A stretch of DNA of 64,000 bases from Stenotrophomonas maltophilia. GTDB taxonomy: Bacteria; Pseudomonadota; Gammaproteobacteria; Xanthomonadales; Xanthomonadaceae. The stretch spans positions 3,884,001 through 3,948,000 of the forward strand of contig NZ_CP015612.1 of NCBI RefSeq assembly GCF_002138415.1, given 5' to 3'. The position numbers were made by a program, and so were the translations under genes. The stretch's first letter is position 1; each line of letters opens with the position of its first letter. This document shows, piece after piece, positions 43,085 to 52,696 of this stretch. Under the pieces are notes generated by a model that saw only the letters and a list, made by a program, of their open reading frames with translations, was not told the origin of the DNA and made no database searches.

Positions 43085-44152
43085 TCAGGCAGGATCGGAA
43101 GGAAGGGGGCGTGCGCCGGCCGGGCGCATCGGCGCGGTCGAACCGCGCACCACCAGCTGCGGCACGAAGCCCTGGTTGTGCAGCGGCGCGGGCGCATCGT
43201 CATAGGCGTCGCTGCGCAGCTGCGCGATCAGCAGGCGCGCGGCATGGCGGGCGATGTCTTCGGTGGCCTGCTTGGCGGTGGTCAGCGGCGGCCACGACTG
43301 GCGCGAGAACGGACTGTCCTCGAAACCGGCGATGGACAGGTCGTACGGCACGTTCATGCCGGCCGACTTCGCGGCGGCCAGCACACCGGCGGCGATTTCG
43401 TCGTTGGAACCGAAGATGGCGGTGGGCGGCTCGCGCAGCGCCAGCAGGCGGCGCGCGCCACGGAAACCATCGTCGAAGGTGTAGTCGCCCTGCACCACCA
43501 GGTGCTTGTCCACGGTCATGCCGTAGTCCTTCAGCGCGGCTTCGTAACCGGCATAGCGCTCGCCCGAGGAGCGGTGCGAGATGCCGCCCCAGAGGAAGCC
43601 GATGCGCTGGTGACCCAGCTGGATCAGGTGCTCGGTGATCTCGTAGGCCGCCTCGCGGTCGTCGACGAACACGCAGGCACCGTCAGCCGGATCTTCGGTG
43701 GCGGCGATGATGCGCACCAGCTTGATGCCGCGTGCGGTCAGCGCCTGGATCAGGTCGCGGCGCTCGGACATCGGCGCGGTCAGCACCAGCCCGGCCAGGC
43801 GCGAACGCTGCACCCAGTCGGCCAGTTCATCAGCCAGCAGCGGCGAGCTGGAATCGCAGGGATGGATCTGCAGGCCGAAGCCGGTCTCGCGGCAGGCAGC
43901 GAGCACGCCGTTCTGCACACCGATGATGTGGTACGGGTTCGGGTTGTCGTAGACCAGCCCGATCACGAACGTGGTGCCGCTGCGCAGGTTGCGCGCGGAC
44001 GGGTCGGGCTCGTAATCGAGTTCGGCAATGGCACGCAGCACCCGCGCACGGGTGGCCTGCATCACCGAGGGCTCGTTGTTGATCACCCGCGAGACCGTCT
44101 TCAGCGAGACCTTGGCCTTCTCCGCAACGTCCTTGATGGTCGCTCTGCGCAT
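43085..44152 (-). CDS. nagR: LacI-family regulator of the GlcNAc locus
   Basis: A 355-residue repressor. N-terminal LacI helix-turn-helix with hinge (ATIKDVAEKAKVSLKTVSRV, then NNEPSVMQATRARVLRAI) and a sugar-binding periplasmic-type domain (VIGLVYDNPNPYHIIGVQNG, IFGSNDEIAAGVL, LSIAGFEDSPFSRQSWPPLTT in pieces). Start at the ATG 44150-44152 beginning MRRATIKDV. Embedded in the operon it would regulate. Candidate operator sites are the dyads at 45535 and 45772; effector expected to be GlcNAc-6-phosphate or GlcNAc. Confidence 0.92.
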   Translation of the reverse strand: MRRATIKDVAEKAKVSLKTVSRVINNEPSVMQATRARVLRAIAELDYEPDPSARNLRSGTTFVIGLVYDNPNPYHIIGVQNGVLAACRETGFGLQIHPCDSSSPLLADELADWVQRSRLAGLVLTAPMSERRDLIQALTARGIKLVRIIAATEDPADGACVFVDDREAAYEITEHLIQLGHQRIGFLWGGISHRSSGERYAGYEAALKDYGMTVDKHLVVQGDYTFDDGFRGARRLLALREPPTAIFGSNDEIAAGVLAAAKSAGMNVPYDLSIAGFEDSPFSRQSWPPLTTAKQATEDIARHAARLLIAQLRSDAYDDAPAPLHNQGFVPQLVVRGSTAPMRPAGARPLPSDPA

Positions 44153-44191
44153 GGGTTTTCCCTGGGGTTGGCTGCCGTCCATCATCGCCGA

Positions 44192-45481
44192 TCAGGCCTT
44201 GTCCTGCGGCAGGCCGGCGCGATGGCCGATTACCGAGTAGAACAGGATGTACAGGTAGCACGGCACCATCAGCAGTACGAACACCAGCTGGAAGTCGATG
44301 TGCTGCTTGAGCACGGCGAACAGCTGCGGAATGATCGCGCCGCCGGCAATACCCATCACCAGCAGGGCCGAGCCGGTCTCGGTGAAGCGGCCCAGGCCGC
44401 GGATCGCCAGCGGGAAGATCGCCGGCCACATCATGGCATTGGCGAAGCCCAGCAGGGCCACGAAGGCCACCGATACGTAGCCGTGGGTGGCCCAGGCACC
44501 CAGGCAGAACACCACGCCCAGCACCGCCGAAATGGTCAGGTAGCGCGACTGCGAAACTACCTTGGGGATCAGCAGCAGGCCGACCACGTAGCCAACCAGC
44601 ATCGCGCCCAGGGTGAGCGAGGTGAACATCTTGGTCTGGTCCAGCGGCAGGTCGAAACCATGGCCGTAGGTACCGATCGCATCACCGGCCATCACCTCCA
44701 CGCCCACGTAGACGAACAGGCACAACACGCCCAGCCACAGGTGCGGAAACTGGAAGATGCTGCGCCGTTCGGCAGCACCGGCCGCCACCGGCGTGGCGTT
44801 GGCTTCGGACGACTTGATTTCCGGCAGCGGCGAGAACAGCACGGCCACCGCCAGCAGCACCAGCAGGCCGGCCATGGCCAGGTACGGTGCATGGATCTTG
44901 GCGGCGAATTCGTTCAACAACTGCGCCTTGGTGGCTTCATCGGCGGCGGCCACCGTGGCCGACAGGTCACCGATGCCATGCAGCACCACGGTGCCGATCA
45001 ACACCGGCGCCAACATGCCGGCGATCTTGTTGCAGATGCCCATCAGCGCGATGCGCCGCGCGGCTGTCTCGATCGGGCCAAGGATGGAGATGTAGGGGTT
45101 GATCGCGGTCTGCAGCAGGGCCAGGCCGCTGCCGATCACGAACAGGCCACCGAGCGCGCCCGGGTACCAGCGCTGGGTGGCGAATTCGCCGAACAACGCG
45201 GCACCACCGGCCATCACCAGCAGGCTCAGGCTCAGGCCCTTCTTCATGCCGGTGCGGCGCAGGATCCACGACGCCGGCAGGGCCAGGAAGAAGTAGGACA
45301 GGTAGAACACCATCAGCACCAGGAAGGCGCCGACCTCGCTGAGTTCGAAGGCCAACTTGACGAAGGTGATCAGCGGGCCGTTGAGCCAGGTGAAGAAGCC
45401 GATCAGGAAGAACAGCACGCCAACGATGGCGATGGAGGTGGCCACGTTCGGGCGCGCGCTTGCAGCGGGGACGGCGGACAT
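44192..45481 (-). CDS. nagP: GlcNAc MFS transporter
   Basis: A 429-residue, 12-helix major facilitator of the FucP-like sugar:H+ symporter group. Family features: FFLIGFFTWLNGPLITFVKLAF in helix 1, LLQTAINPYISILGP in the middle of the N half, EVMAGDAIGTYGHGF at the start of the C half, and FANAMMWPAIFPLAI near the C terminus. It imports GlcNAc across the inner membrane. Start ATG at 45479-45481 with AGGAG upstream. First gene of the operon, with a NagR-box-like dyad about 54 bases upstream. Confidence 0.93.
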   Translation of the reverse strand: MSAVPAASARPNVATSIAIVGVLFFLIGFFTWLNGPLITFVKLAFELSEVGAFLVLMVFYLSYFFLALPASWILRRTGMKKGLSLSLLVMAGGAALFGEFATQRWYPGALGGLFVIGSGLALLQTAINPYISILGPIETAARRIALMGICNKIAGMLAPVLIGTVVLHGIGDLSATVAAADEATKAQLLNEFAAKIHAPYLAMAGLLVLLAVAVLFSPLPEIKSSEANATPVAAGAAERRSIFQFPHLWLGVLCLFVYVGVEVMAGDAIGTYGHGFDLPLDQTKMFTSLTLGAMLVGYVVGLLLIPKVVSQSRYLTISAVLGVVFCLGAWATHGYVSVAFVALLGFANAMMWPAIFPLAIRGLGRFTETGSALLVMGIAGGAIIPQLFAVLKQHIDFQLVFVLLMVPCYLYILFYSVIGHRAGLPQDKA

Positions 45482-45534
45482 CAGGAGGGCTCCTGCGGCG
45501 ACGGCCGCAGAACGCGGCGTCGGAGAGTGGCTGG

Positions 45535-45548
45535 GAACAACGTTGTCA
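45535..45548 (-). promoter_or_regulatory. NagR-box-like operator upstream of nagP
   Basis: ACAACG-TTGT core dyad ACAACGTTGT (45537-45546) with partial flanks. It closely resembles the TGACARCGYTGTCA-type box known for NagR in Xanthomonadales. A TTGACA -35-like hexamer lies just upstream on the minus strand (45575-45580). Confidence 0.6.
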
Positions 45549-45710
45549 CATTCTTTCGATGGACAGCCGCGGTTTGTCAACTTCCACGCGCAGCCCGGTG
45601 AACCTCGTGCTGCACTGCGCAACCCGATCGCAACGCATCGTGCTGAATGCGTCGGAGGCCTTGGCCCATGTGCAGCAACGGTTCCAACGTGAAACTCGCA
45701 CTCACGCCAT

Positions 45711-45722
45711 GTAAACGTTTAC
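45711..45722. promoter_or_regulatory. Perfect palindrome GTAAACGTTTAC between divergent nag arms
   Basis: A 12-base perfect palindrome with central CG, the form bound by LacI-family proteins. Near it is a second dyad, TTCGTTG-(8)-CAACGAA at 45734-45755. The regulator is unknown. Confidence 0.5.
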
Positions 45723-45771
45723 TGCCTATCGCATTCGTTGCGTTGCAGCAACGAAAGTGTCACGAACTCGT

Positions 45772-45785
45772 TGACATCGTTGTCA
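45772..45785 (+). promoter_or_regulatory. NagR-box-like operator overlapping kinase promoter
   Basis: TGACA-tcgt-TGTCA. It overlaps a consensus -35 TTGACA (45771-45776); a -10-like TACAGA follows after 16 bases. Binding here would block transcription of the kinase gene. Confidence 0.62.
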
Positions 45786-45857
45786 GCGGGGTTACAGACT
45801 CCGCCCCAATCGCCGCCCCCGATCCCGGGGCCGGCCCCACCTGCAGCAGGAGCCCGC

Positions 45858-46877
45858 GTGACCGCCAGCCACCCCGCCCCGGCCCATGTCCTGTCCCGAG
45901 TCGCGCCCTCGTTCCTGGCCGCCGACGTCGGTGGCACCCATGTGCGCGTGGCCCGGGTCCAGGCCAGCGGTGATGCCGCCCACCCGGTGCAGGTGCTGGA
46001 GTACCGCAAGTACCGCAATGCCGACCATGCCGGCCTCAGCGCGATCCTGTCCGACTTCCTTGGCGAAGGCCCGCGGCCCACGCATTGCGTGGTCGCCAGC
46101 GCCGGCTACGCCCGCGAGGACGGCACGGTGATCACCGCCAACCTGCCGTGGCCGCTGTCGGCGCGCCAGGTGGAAGCCGACGTCGGCCTGCAGCGGGTCT
46201 ACATCGTCAACGACTTCGAAGCCGTGGCCTATGCCGCTGCGCAGGTGGACGCCAGCGGCGTGCTGCACCTGTGCGGGCCGGACACCGCCACGCGCGGCCC
46301 GACCCTGGTGGTCGGCCCCGGTACCGGCCTCGGTGCGGCCCTGTGGATTCCCACTGCGCATGGCCCGGTGGTGCTTCCCACCGAAGCCGGCCAGCCGACC
46401 CTGGCCGCCAGCACCGAACTGGAAATGGCCATCGTCCGCCACATGCAGCGCGACCGCGCCCATGTGTCGATCGAACATGCGATCTCCGGCCCGGGCCTGA
46501 TGAACCTGTACCGCGCGGTGTGTGCGCTGCAGGGGCAGGCACCGACGCTGGCCAGCCCCGATGCGGTCACTGCCGCCGCCATGGCCGATACCGATGCGCA
46601 CGCGCGCCAGGCGCTGGATGTGTTCTGCGGCCTGCTCGGCAGCACCATCGGCGACATGGCCCTGTTCTACGGCGCCCACGGTGGCGTCTACCTGGCCGGC
46701 GGCATCCTGCCGCAGATCCGCGAATACCTGCATGCCAGCACCTTCGTCGAACGCTACCTGCAGAAGGGGCCGATGGGCGAAGCGCTGGCACGCATCCCGG
46801 TGAAGGTCGTCGAACACGGCCAGCTGGGCGTGGTCGGCGCTGCCAGCTGGTACCTGCAGCAGCAGTCGGCCGCCTGA
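45858..46877 (+). CDS. Glucokinase-family kinase, probable GlcNAc kinase
   Basis: A 339-residue ATP-dependent hexokinase of the Glk family. ATP-binding phosphate loop FLAADVGGTHVRVA near the N terminus, TANLPWPLSA, substrate segment YIVNDFEAVAYAA with catalytic Asp, VVGPGTGLGAALW, and GGVYLAGGILP near the C terminus. Start is GTG at 45858, six bases after AGGAG. Placed in the nag locus it most likely phosphorylates cytoplasmic GlcNAc to GlcNAc-6-phosphate (NagK role), though glucose could also be a substrate. Confidence 0.87.
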   Translation: MTASHPAPAHVLSRVAPSFLAADVGGTHVRVARVQASGDAAHPVQVLEYRKYRNADHAGLSAILSDFLGEGPRPTHCVVASAGYAREDGTVITANLPWPLSARQVEADVGLQRVYIVNDFEAVAYAAAQVDASGVLHLCGPDTATRGPTLVVGPGTGLGAALWIPTAHGPVVLPTEAGQPTLAASTELEMAIVRHMQRDRAHVSIEHAISGPGLMNLYRAVCALQGQAPTLASPDAVTAAAMADTDAHARQALDVFCGLLGSTIGDMALFYGAHGGVYLAGGILPQIREYLHASTFVERYLQKGPMGEALARIPVKVVEHGQLGVVGAASWYLQQQSAA

Positions 46878-47020
46878 CACCGCAACAGGCTTCAACGCAA
46901 TCGCAGCACGCAGTACGTGGCACGCCAACGCACGGGACTTCGCCGCCGCCCCGCGCATGTCTTTGCAACCGTAATCGAACACCGCCGCCGGCATCCAATC
47001 GAGTGATGAGGAGAGACATC

Positions 47021-49729
47021 ATGAACACCCGCAAGACCCTGCTTTCGGCCGCCATCGTCAGCTGCATCGCCTTCAGTGCGCACGCGCAGCAGGCCCCCCA
47101 GACCGCCACCGACCTGGATACCGTGCAGGTCACCGGCATCCGTGGTTCGATGGAAAAATCGCTGGACACCAAGCGCGAAGCCAATGCGCGCGTGGAAGTG
47201 GTCACCGCCGAGGACGTGGGCAAGCTGCCCGCGCACAACGTCGCCGACACCCTGCAGCGCCTGCCGGGCGTGAACATCAGCTCGTCCAGCGCCGACGAAG
47301 GTGGCTTCGATGAAGCCGACCGTGTCAGCCTGCGCGGCACCAGCCCGAGCCTGACCCAGACCCTGATCAACGGCCACACCGTCGGCTCGGCCGACTGGTT
47401 CGTGCTCAGCCAGGGCAACAACGTCGGCCGCAGCGTCAGCTACTCGCTGCTGCCGTCGGAGCTGGTGCGCTCGGTGGAAGTGAACAAGTCCTCGCAGGCC
47501 AAGCTGCAGGACGGCGGCACCACCGGTACCGTCAACATCCTCACCCGCAAGCCGCTGGAGTTCTCCAAGCAGCTCACCGCGGAAGGCTCGATCGGCATGG
47601 TGCGTTCGGACCAGGCCAAATCGAATGACCCGCAGCTGTCGGCCCTGTTCAACTACAAGAACGACGAGAACACCTTCGGCGTGATGGTGCAGGCCTTCAG
47701 CCAGAAGCGCGAGCTGCGTCGCGAAGCACAGGAAATTCCGGGTGGCTTCTTCCAGATCGACCCGAACGGCACCGTTGCCAAGTCCAACCCGGACCTGGCC
47801 GGCGTCTATGCCCCGGGCCTGCTCGGTTCGACGCTGTTCGAACAGACCCGCGAGCGCAAGGGCGGCCTGATCTCGCTGCAGTTCAAGCCGATGGACAACC
47901 TGACCCTGGGCCTGGAAGGCTTCAGCTCGGAACTGAAGGCGAACAACTACAACCGCAATTTCATGCTGTGGGGCGGCCGCATCCTCAACGACCGCGAGGT
48001 TGAAGACGCCAACGGCAACAAGGTCCTGATTCCGGGCCAGGCGCCGAATCCGGGCTACGTCGTCAAGGATGGCGTGCTGTCCAACGCCACCTTCGCCGGC
48101 CAGGCCGACCGCGATTACGCGGTATACGACATGATCTACCGCGAGTCGAAGGCCAAGACCAACTACATCACCTTCGACGCCGACTGGCAGATCAACGACA
48201 GCCTGGGCATGAAGTTCCAGGCAGGCAGCACCAAGGGCACCGGCGAAACGCCGCGCCAGTACATCGCCGAGGTCAACCTTGCCCGCGGTGGTGGTGCGAC
48301 CTGGGCGACCCACGGCAACGGCTCGCCGATCGACTGGAACGTCGGTGGCAACATCGGCCCGAGCGGCGTGACCGACTTCGGCACCTGGGGCAACCAGCAG
48401 GTCACCGCGATCGACAAGGAAAAGTGGGCCACCCTCGATTTCAACCAGTACTTCGCCGACGCCGGCGTGCTGAACTCGATCGACTTCGGTGCCCGCTTCG
48501 GTGACCACAAGCGCGAGGCCAAGTCGCCGGAAGGCGCAACCCCGGGCGCGATCTGGGATGCGCTGAAGAACGGTGCGACCGCCAACTTCCCGGGCGGCTT
48601 CGCCAACGGCATCGGTGGCAGCTTCCCGCGCGACCTGTGGTACTTCACCCCGGGCGCACTGAAGGATGCGGTGAGCAACAACTCCACCTGGCTGGCCGGC
48701 AATGACGGCCCGACCGGCCGCCACAACTACGGCGCCGAGTGGAAGGTGTCCGAGAAGAACTTCGCCGCCTACGTGCAGGGCAACTTCAGCGGTGATCGCT
48801 GGAGCGGCAACGTCGGCCTGCGCTATGTCAACATCAAGCAGGACATCGACACCTACGCGGCCGCCATCGGCTCGACCGTGCCGGATGTGAAGAGCCTGTT
48901 CGGTGCCTGGACCCGCGAAGCCTTCGAGAACAAGCACAACCGCGTGCTGCCGAGCGCCAACTTCAAGTACGACCTGCGCGACGACCTGGTGCTGCGCCTG
49001 GCAGCCTCGCAGACCCAGACCCTGCCGGACTTCTCGGCACTGGGCGCGTCCTCCTACGGTTCGGACCTGAACCGCACCGGTGGCGGCGGCAACCCGAAGC
49101 TGAAGCCGGTGGTGTCGACCAACTTCGACGCCAACCTGGAGTGGTACTTCATGCCGCGCGGCATGCTGTCGGTGGGTGCGTACTCGATGCGCCTGAAGGA
49201 CTATGTGGCCTTCAGCACCGAGAAGCAGATGCTGTTCAGCGAGCTGACCAACCGCCTCGAGGAGTACAACATCTCGCGTCCGAAGAATGCCGACGGCAAG
49301 GTGCGCGGCTTCGAAGTGGCGTATGAGCAGCCGATCGGCGAGTACTTCGGCGTCAACGCCAACTACACCTACGCCGATGGCAGCACCTCGCACACCTGGG
49401 CCGACGGCACCGACAACCTGCTGGGCACCTCGAAGAACACCTACAACGTGGGTGCCTACTTCGAGAACGACACCTTCGGTGCCCGCCTCAGCTACACCCG
49501 CCGCTCGTCGTTCCTGATCGGCCTGTCCGGTGCCAACCCGTATTACCAGGATGACTTCGGCACCCTGTCGGCGTCGCTGAGCTACAAGGCCACCGACTGG
49601 CTGAGCGTCAGCTTCGATGCGCTGAACCTCAACAACCCGACCTACAAGTACTACCAGACCGCGGCCATTCCGACCTCGTTCTACAGCAACGGTCGCCAGT
49701 ACTACCTCAACTTCCGCTTCAAGTACTGA
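47021..49729 (+). CDS. TonB-dependent receptor of the GlcNAc/chitin locus
   Basis: A 902-residue outer-membrane receptor of the carbohydrate-type TonB receptors of Xanthomonadaceae. Signal peptide to residue 22 (FSAHAQQ), TonB box LDTVQVTGIRGSM, the typical SLDTKREANARVEVVTAEDVGKLPAHNVADTLQRLPGV run (visible in pieces such as EDVGKLP and NVADTLQRLPGV), plug, and a barrel ending LNFRFKY. GGAG site before the ATG. It should import chito-oligosaccharides or GlcNAc. A terminator separates it from the hexosaminidase. Confidence 0.93.
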   Translation: MNTRKTLLSAAIVSCIAFSAHAQQAPQTATDLDTVQVTGIRGSMEKSLDTKREANARVEVVTAEDVGKLPAHNVADTLQRLPGVNISSSSADEGGFDEADRVSLRGTSPSLTQTLINGHTVGSADWFVLSQGNNVGRSVSYSLLPSELVRSVEVNKSSQAKLQDGGTTGTVNILTRKPLEFSKQLTAEGSIGMVRSDQAKSNDPQLSALFNYKNDENTFGVMVQAFSQKRELRREAQEIPGGFFQIDPNGTVAKSNPDLAGVYAPGLLGSTLFEQTRERKGGLISLQFKPMDNLTLGLEGFSSELKANNYNRNFMLWGGRILNDREVEDANGNKVLIPGQAPNPGYVVKDGVLSNATFAGQADRDYAVYDMIYRESKAKTNYITFDADWQINDSLGMKFQAGSTKGTGETPRQYIAEVNLARGGGATWATHGNGSPIDWNVGGNIGPSGVTDFGTWGNQQVTAIDKEKWATLDFNQYFADAGVLNSIDFGARFGDHKREAKSPEGATPGAIWDALKNGATANFPGGFANGIGGSFPRDLWYFTPGALKDAVSNNSTWLAGNDGPTGRHNYGAEWKVSEKNFAAYVQGNFSGDRWSGNVGLRYVNIKQDIDTYAAAIGSTVPDVKSLFGAWTREAFENKHNRVLPSANFKYDLRDDLVLRLAASQTQTLPDFSALGASSYGSDLNRTGGGGNPKLKPVVSTNFDANLEWYFMPRGMLSVGAYSMRLKDYVAFSTEKQMLFSELTNRLEEYNISRPKNADGKVRGFEVAYEQPIGEYFGVNANYTYADGSTSHTWADGTDNLLGTSKNTYNVGAYFENDTFGARLSYTRRSSFLIGLSGANPYYQDDFGTLSASLSYKATDWLSVSFDALNLNNPTYKYYQTAAIPTSFYSNGRQYYLNFRFKY

Positions 49730-49765
49730 TCCAGCGGCGGCAACATCGCCGAGTCGTGCACGCAC

Positions 49766-49798
49766 GCCGGGCCTGGGTCATTCCGGGCCCGGCGTTTT
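49766..49798 (+). terminator. Rho-independent terminator after the nag TonB receptor
   Basis: Stem GCCGGGCC-(12)-GGCCCGGC followed by GTTTTT, 36 bases after the stop. Confidence 0.85.
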
Positions 49799-49840
49799 TC
49801 ATGTATAGCGTTCATCGCACCGTTCCAAGGAGTCGTCCCG

Positions 49841-52198
49841 ATGGTCAAGCCTTCCCGCGCCCGGATGCGCAGCGCAGTGCTGCTGGGCAGCCTGCTCGCC
49901 CTGTTGCCGGCACTGCCGGCACTCGCCGCCGATCCCACGCCGACCGCTGAAGCACCCGGCCCGCAGCTGCGCGCCGGCAGCCTGATGCTGATTCCCGCCC
50001 CGGCCACGGTGCAGCCCGGCCAGGGCAACGGCATCACTGTGCGCGCCGATACCGTGCTGCGCGCCGAAGGCGAGGCCGCACAGCGGGTCGCCACCCAGTT
50101 CGCCGATCTGCTGGCCCGCAGCGGTGGCCCGCGACTGGCACTGGCCAAGGGCAACGCCGCATCCAGGAGGGGCGGCATCCGGTTTGAGATCGTCCCGACC
50201 TTCCGCGACAGCGGCGAAGGCTACACGCTGGAAAGCACCGCGCAGGGCGTGCTGGTGCAGGCCGGCAACGAAACCGGCCTGTTCTATGGCGCGACCACGC
50301 TCGCCCAGCTCGCCACCGGCGGCAGCAACAGCGTGCTGCCAGCGGTGCAGATCCAGGATGCGCCGCGCTTCAGCTGGCGCGGTTTCATGCTCGACTCGGC
50401 ACGGCATTTCCAGAGCCTGGACGAGATCAAGCGTGTGCTCGATGCAATGGCTGCGCACAAGCTCAACACCTTCCATTGGCACCTCACCGATGACCAGGGC
50501 TGGCGCATGGAGATCAAGCGCTACCCGAAGCTGACCGAAGTGGGCAGCTGCCGCCTGCCGGCCGGCGACGGTGGCGTCGATCCGGTCAGCGGCCAGGAGC
50601 ACCCGTACTGCGGCTTCTACACGCAGGACCAGATCCGCGAGGTGATCGCCTATGCCGCGAAGCTGCATATCCAGGTGATTCCGGAAATCGATGTGCCGGG
50701 GCACGCGACCGCAGCGATCGCCGCGTATCCGGAACTGGGTTCGATCAACACCCCGCTGAAGCCGATCAGCGAATGGGGCGTGTTCCCGAACCTGTTCAAC
50801 GTGGAAGACAGCACCGTCACCTTCCTCGAGAACGTGCTGGAGGAAGTGATCGAACTGTTCCCGGCTAGGTACGTGCACGTGGGTGGCGACGAGGCGGTGA
50901 AGGACCAGTGGGAAGCCTCCAGGCAGGTGCAGCAGCGCATGCGTGCACTGGGCATCAAGGATGAGATGGCCATGCAGAGCCATATCATCAAGCGCCTGGA
51001 GACGTTCCTGGAGGAACACGACCGGCGCCTGATCGGCTGGGATGAAATCCTCGAAGGGGGCCTGCCGCCGCAGGCCACTGTGATGTCGTGGCAGGGCACC
51101 GAAGGTGGCCTCGCTGCGGCCAGCGCCGGGCATGACGTGATCATGTCGCCGGTCGGCTACCTGTACCTGGACTACCTGCAGACGGCCTCACCGAACGAAC
51201 CGCCCGGCCGCCCGACCCAGGTCAACCTTGGCAAGCTCTACAACTTCGAGCCGGTGCCGGCCGAACTGGCCGCCGACAAGCGCGGGCACATCCTCGGCCT
51301 GCAGGCCAACATGTTCACCGAACACACGCGCAGCTATGCACGCCTGCAGCACAACCTGTTCCCGCGCCTGGCCGCCGTGGCCGAGACCGGCTGGAGCACG
51401 CCGGAACAGCGCGATTTCCGCGATTTCCTCGCACGCCTGCCGGCACAGCTGCAGCGCTACCGTGCCTGGGGCCTGGCCTATGCGCAGACCCCGTTCGAAG
51501 TAGGCGTGGACTACACCGATGATCGCGCGAAGAACACCGTGACCGTGTCGCTGGCCAATCCGCTGGGCTATGAAGTGCGTTACAGCACCGATGGCCAGCC
51601 GGTGACCGCGCAGTCGCCGCTGTACCAGCAGCCGCTGACGGCGCAGCTGCCCGCCACCGTGCAGGCCGCTGCGTTCTACCAGGGCCAGATGCTGGCCGCG
51701 AAGCCGACGGTCGCGGACTTCAGCGCACAATCCCTGCTCAGCCGCCGCAGCGATGAACTGCTCAGCTGCGTAGGCAAGAAGGGGCTGGTGCTGCGCCTGG
51801 AAGACGATGGCCCGCGCGAGGGCGCCCGTGCAGTGTTCAACGTGGACATCTTCCAGCCGTGCTGGCGCTGGCCGCAGGCACAGCTGGACGGCATCGGCAG
51901 CGTGGAAGTCCGCGCGGGCCGTATTCCGTACTATTTCCAGCTGGCCCATGACGAACCCAAGCGTCGCTTCGAGAAGGCCAAGCGTGCGCACGGCGAGATG
52001 CAGGTGCGTCGCGGCGACTGCAGCGGCAAGGTGCTGGCCGAAGTGCCCCTGCCGGCCAAGCCCGATGCCGATGGCTTCGTGACGCTGCGTGCAGCGCTGC
52101 CGAAGGGTACTCAGGGCACCGGTGACCTGTGCATCAACTTCACCGGCGATACGCGCCCGGCGATGTGGGTGCTGGATGAGGTCACGCTGGGGAAATGA
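49841..52198 (+). CDS. Beta-N-acetylhexosaminidase, glycoside hydrolase family 20
   Basis: A 785-residue exported enzyme that releases terminal GlcNAc (or GalNAc) from chito-oligosaccharides or glycans. Signal peptide to about residue 29 (PALAAD). GH20b-like N domain (about 45-155), then the catalytic barrel beginning FSWRGFMLDSARHFQ, FHWHLTDDQGWRMEIK, and the catalytic Asp-Glu pair near 350/351 in HVGGDEAVKDQW; WQGTEGG and WDEILEGG follow. A C-terminal beta domain closes the protein. AAGGAG ribosome site. Provides monomers to the adjacent receptor and transporter. Confidence 0.95.
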   Translation: MVKPSRARMRSAVLLGSLLALLPALPALAADPTPTAEAPGPQLRAGSLMLIPAPATVQPGQGNGITVRADTVLRAEGEAAQRVATQFADLLARSGGPRLALAKGNAASRRGGIRFEIVPTFRDSGEGYTLESTAQGVLVQAGNETGLFYGATTLAQLATGGSNSVLPAVQIQDAPRFSWRGFMLDSARHFQSLDEIKRVLDAMAAHKLNTFHWHLTDDQGWRMEIKRYPKLTEVGSCRLPAGDGGVDPVSGQEHPYCGFYTQDQIREVIAYAAKLHIQVIPEIDVPGHATAAIAAYPELGSINTPLKPISEWGVFPNLFNVEDSTVTFLENVLEEVIELFPARYVHVGGDEAVKDQWEASRQVQQRMRALGIKDEMAMQSHIIKRLETFLEEHDRRLIGWDEILEGGLPPQATVMSWQGTEGGLAAASAGHDVIMSPVGYLYLDYLQTASPNEPPGRPTQVNLGKLYNFEPVPAELAADKRGHILGLQANMFTEHTRSYARLQHNLFPRLAAVAETGWSTPEQRDFRDFLARLPAQLQRYRAWGLAYAQTPFEVGVDYTDDRAKNTVTVSLANPLGYEVRYSTDGQPVTAQSPLYQQPLTAQLPATVQAAAFYQGQMLAAKPTVADFSAQSLLSRRSDELLSCVGKKGLVLRLEDDGPREGARAVFNVDIFQPCWRWPQAQLDGIGSVEVRAGRIPYYFQLAHDEPKRRFEKAKRAHGEMQVRRGDCSGKVLAEVPLPAKPDADGFVTLRAALPKGTQGTGDLCINFTGDTRPAMWVLDEVTLGK

Positions 52199-52218
52199 CG
52201 GCAGGTCTGTCCTGGTGG

Positions 52219-52299
52219 GTGCCGACCTTGGTCGGCACCTCGGGCAGCTCATCCACGCATGGCGTGGATCTACGGGTGGGTGCCAACCTTGGTTGGCAC
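52219..52299. repeat. Three SMAG/REP palindromes
   Basis: GTGCCGACC-tt-GGTCGGCAC (52219-52238), ATCCACGC-atg-GCGTGGAT-CTAC (52251-52273), GTGCCAACC-tt-GGTTGGCAC (52280-52299), in the gap between convergent genes. Confidence 0.75.
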
Positions 52300-52303
52300 G
52301 CCT

Positions 52304-52696
52304 TTACCCGCGCCAGCGCAGCAGCAGGTCGCGCATCGGCGTCAGTGCCGTAGCCATGCCGGCCAGCACGCCGATCGTGTTGGCCAGCGCATCCATCGGG
52401 TCGGCGGTGCGGTTGCTGGTCAGCGCGCCCTGCGCGAACTCGATGCCGATACCCATCAGCACCAGGCCCACGCCTACCCACAGCAGCGGACGTCCGCGGC
52501 GGAACAGCTGCACCGCGCTGCCCGCCAGGATGAAGTAAGCGAGGAAGTGCTCGCCCTTGTCGCTGTTTTCCGGCAGCGGAATCGGTGGCGGCGGGATCAG
52601 GCAGACCACGATCACCAGCAGCACCGCCGTCGCCCACAGTACGGTCCACAACCGCGGCCGACGCAGCGGCTTGATCACCGGCAACGCGTGGCTCAC
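52304..52696 (-). CDS. VanZ-like membrane protein
   Basis: A 130-residue inner-membrane protein with four hydrophobic segments, of the VanZ-like family (teicoplanin-resistance protein related; function in Gram-negatives unknown). Family cues are the SDKGEHFLAYFILAGSA segment (D-K-x-x-H-x-x-x-Y) and IGIEFAQGALTSNRTADPMDALANTIGV (E-x-x-Q and D-x-x-A-N). Start is GTG overlapping the stop of the methyltransferase gene (GTGA), so the two are translationally coupled. Confidence 0.88.
   Translation of the reverse strand: MSHALPVIKPLRRPRLWTVLWATAVLLVIVVCLIPPPPIPLPENSDKGEHFLAYFILAGSAVQLFRRGRPLLWVGVGLVLMGIGIEFAQGALTSNRTADPMDALANTIGVLAGMATALTPMRDLLLRWRG

Noticed and set aside
42896..45601. A 901-codon open frame opposite nagB-II, nagR and nagP.
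   Set aside because: It spans three well-supported genes and their gaps on the other strand, and has a Gln/His/Arg-rich shadow composition.
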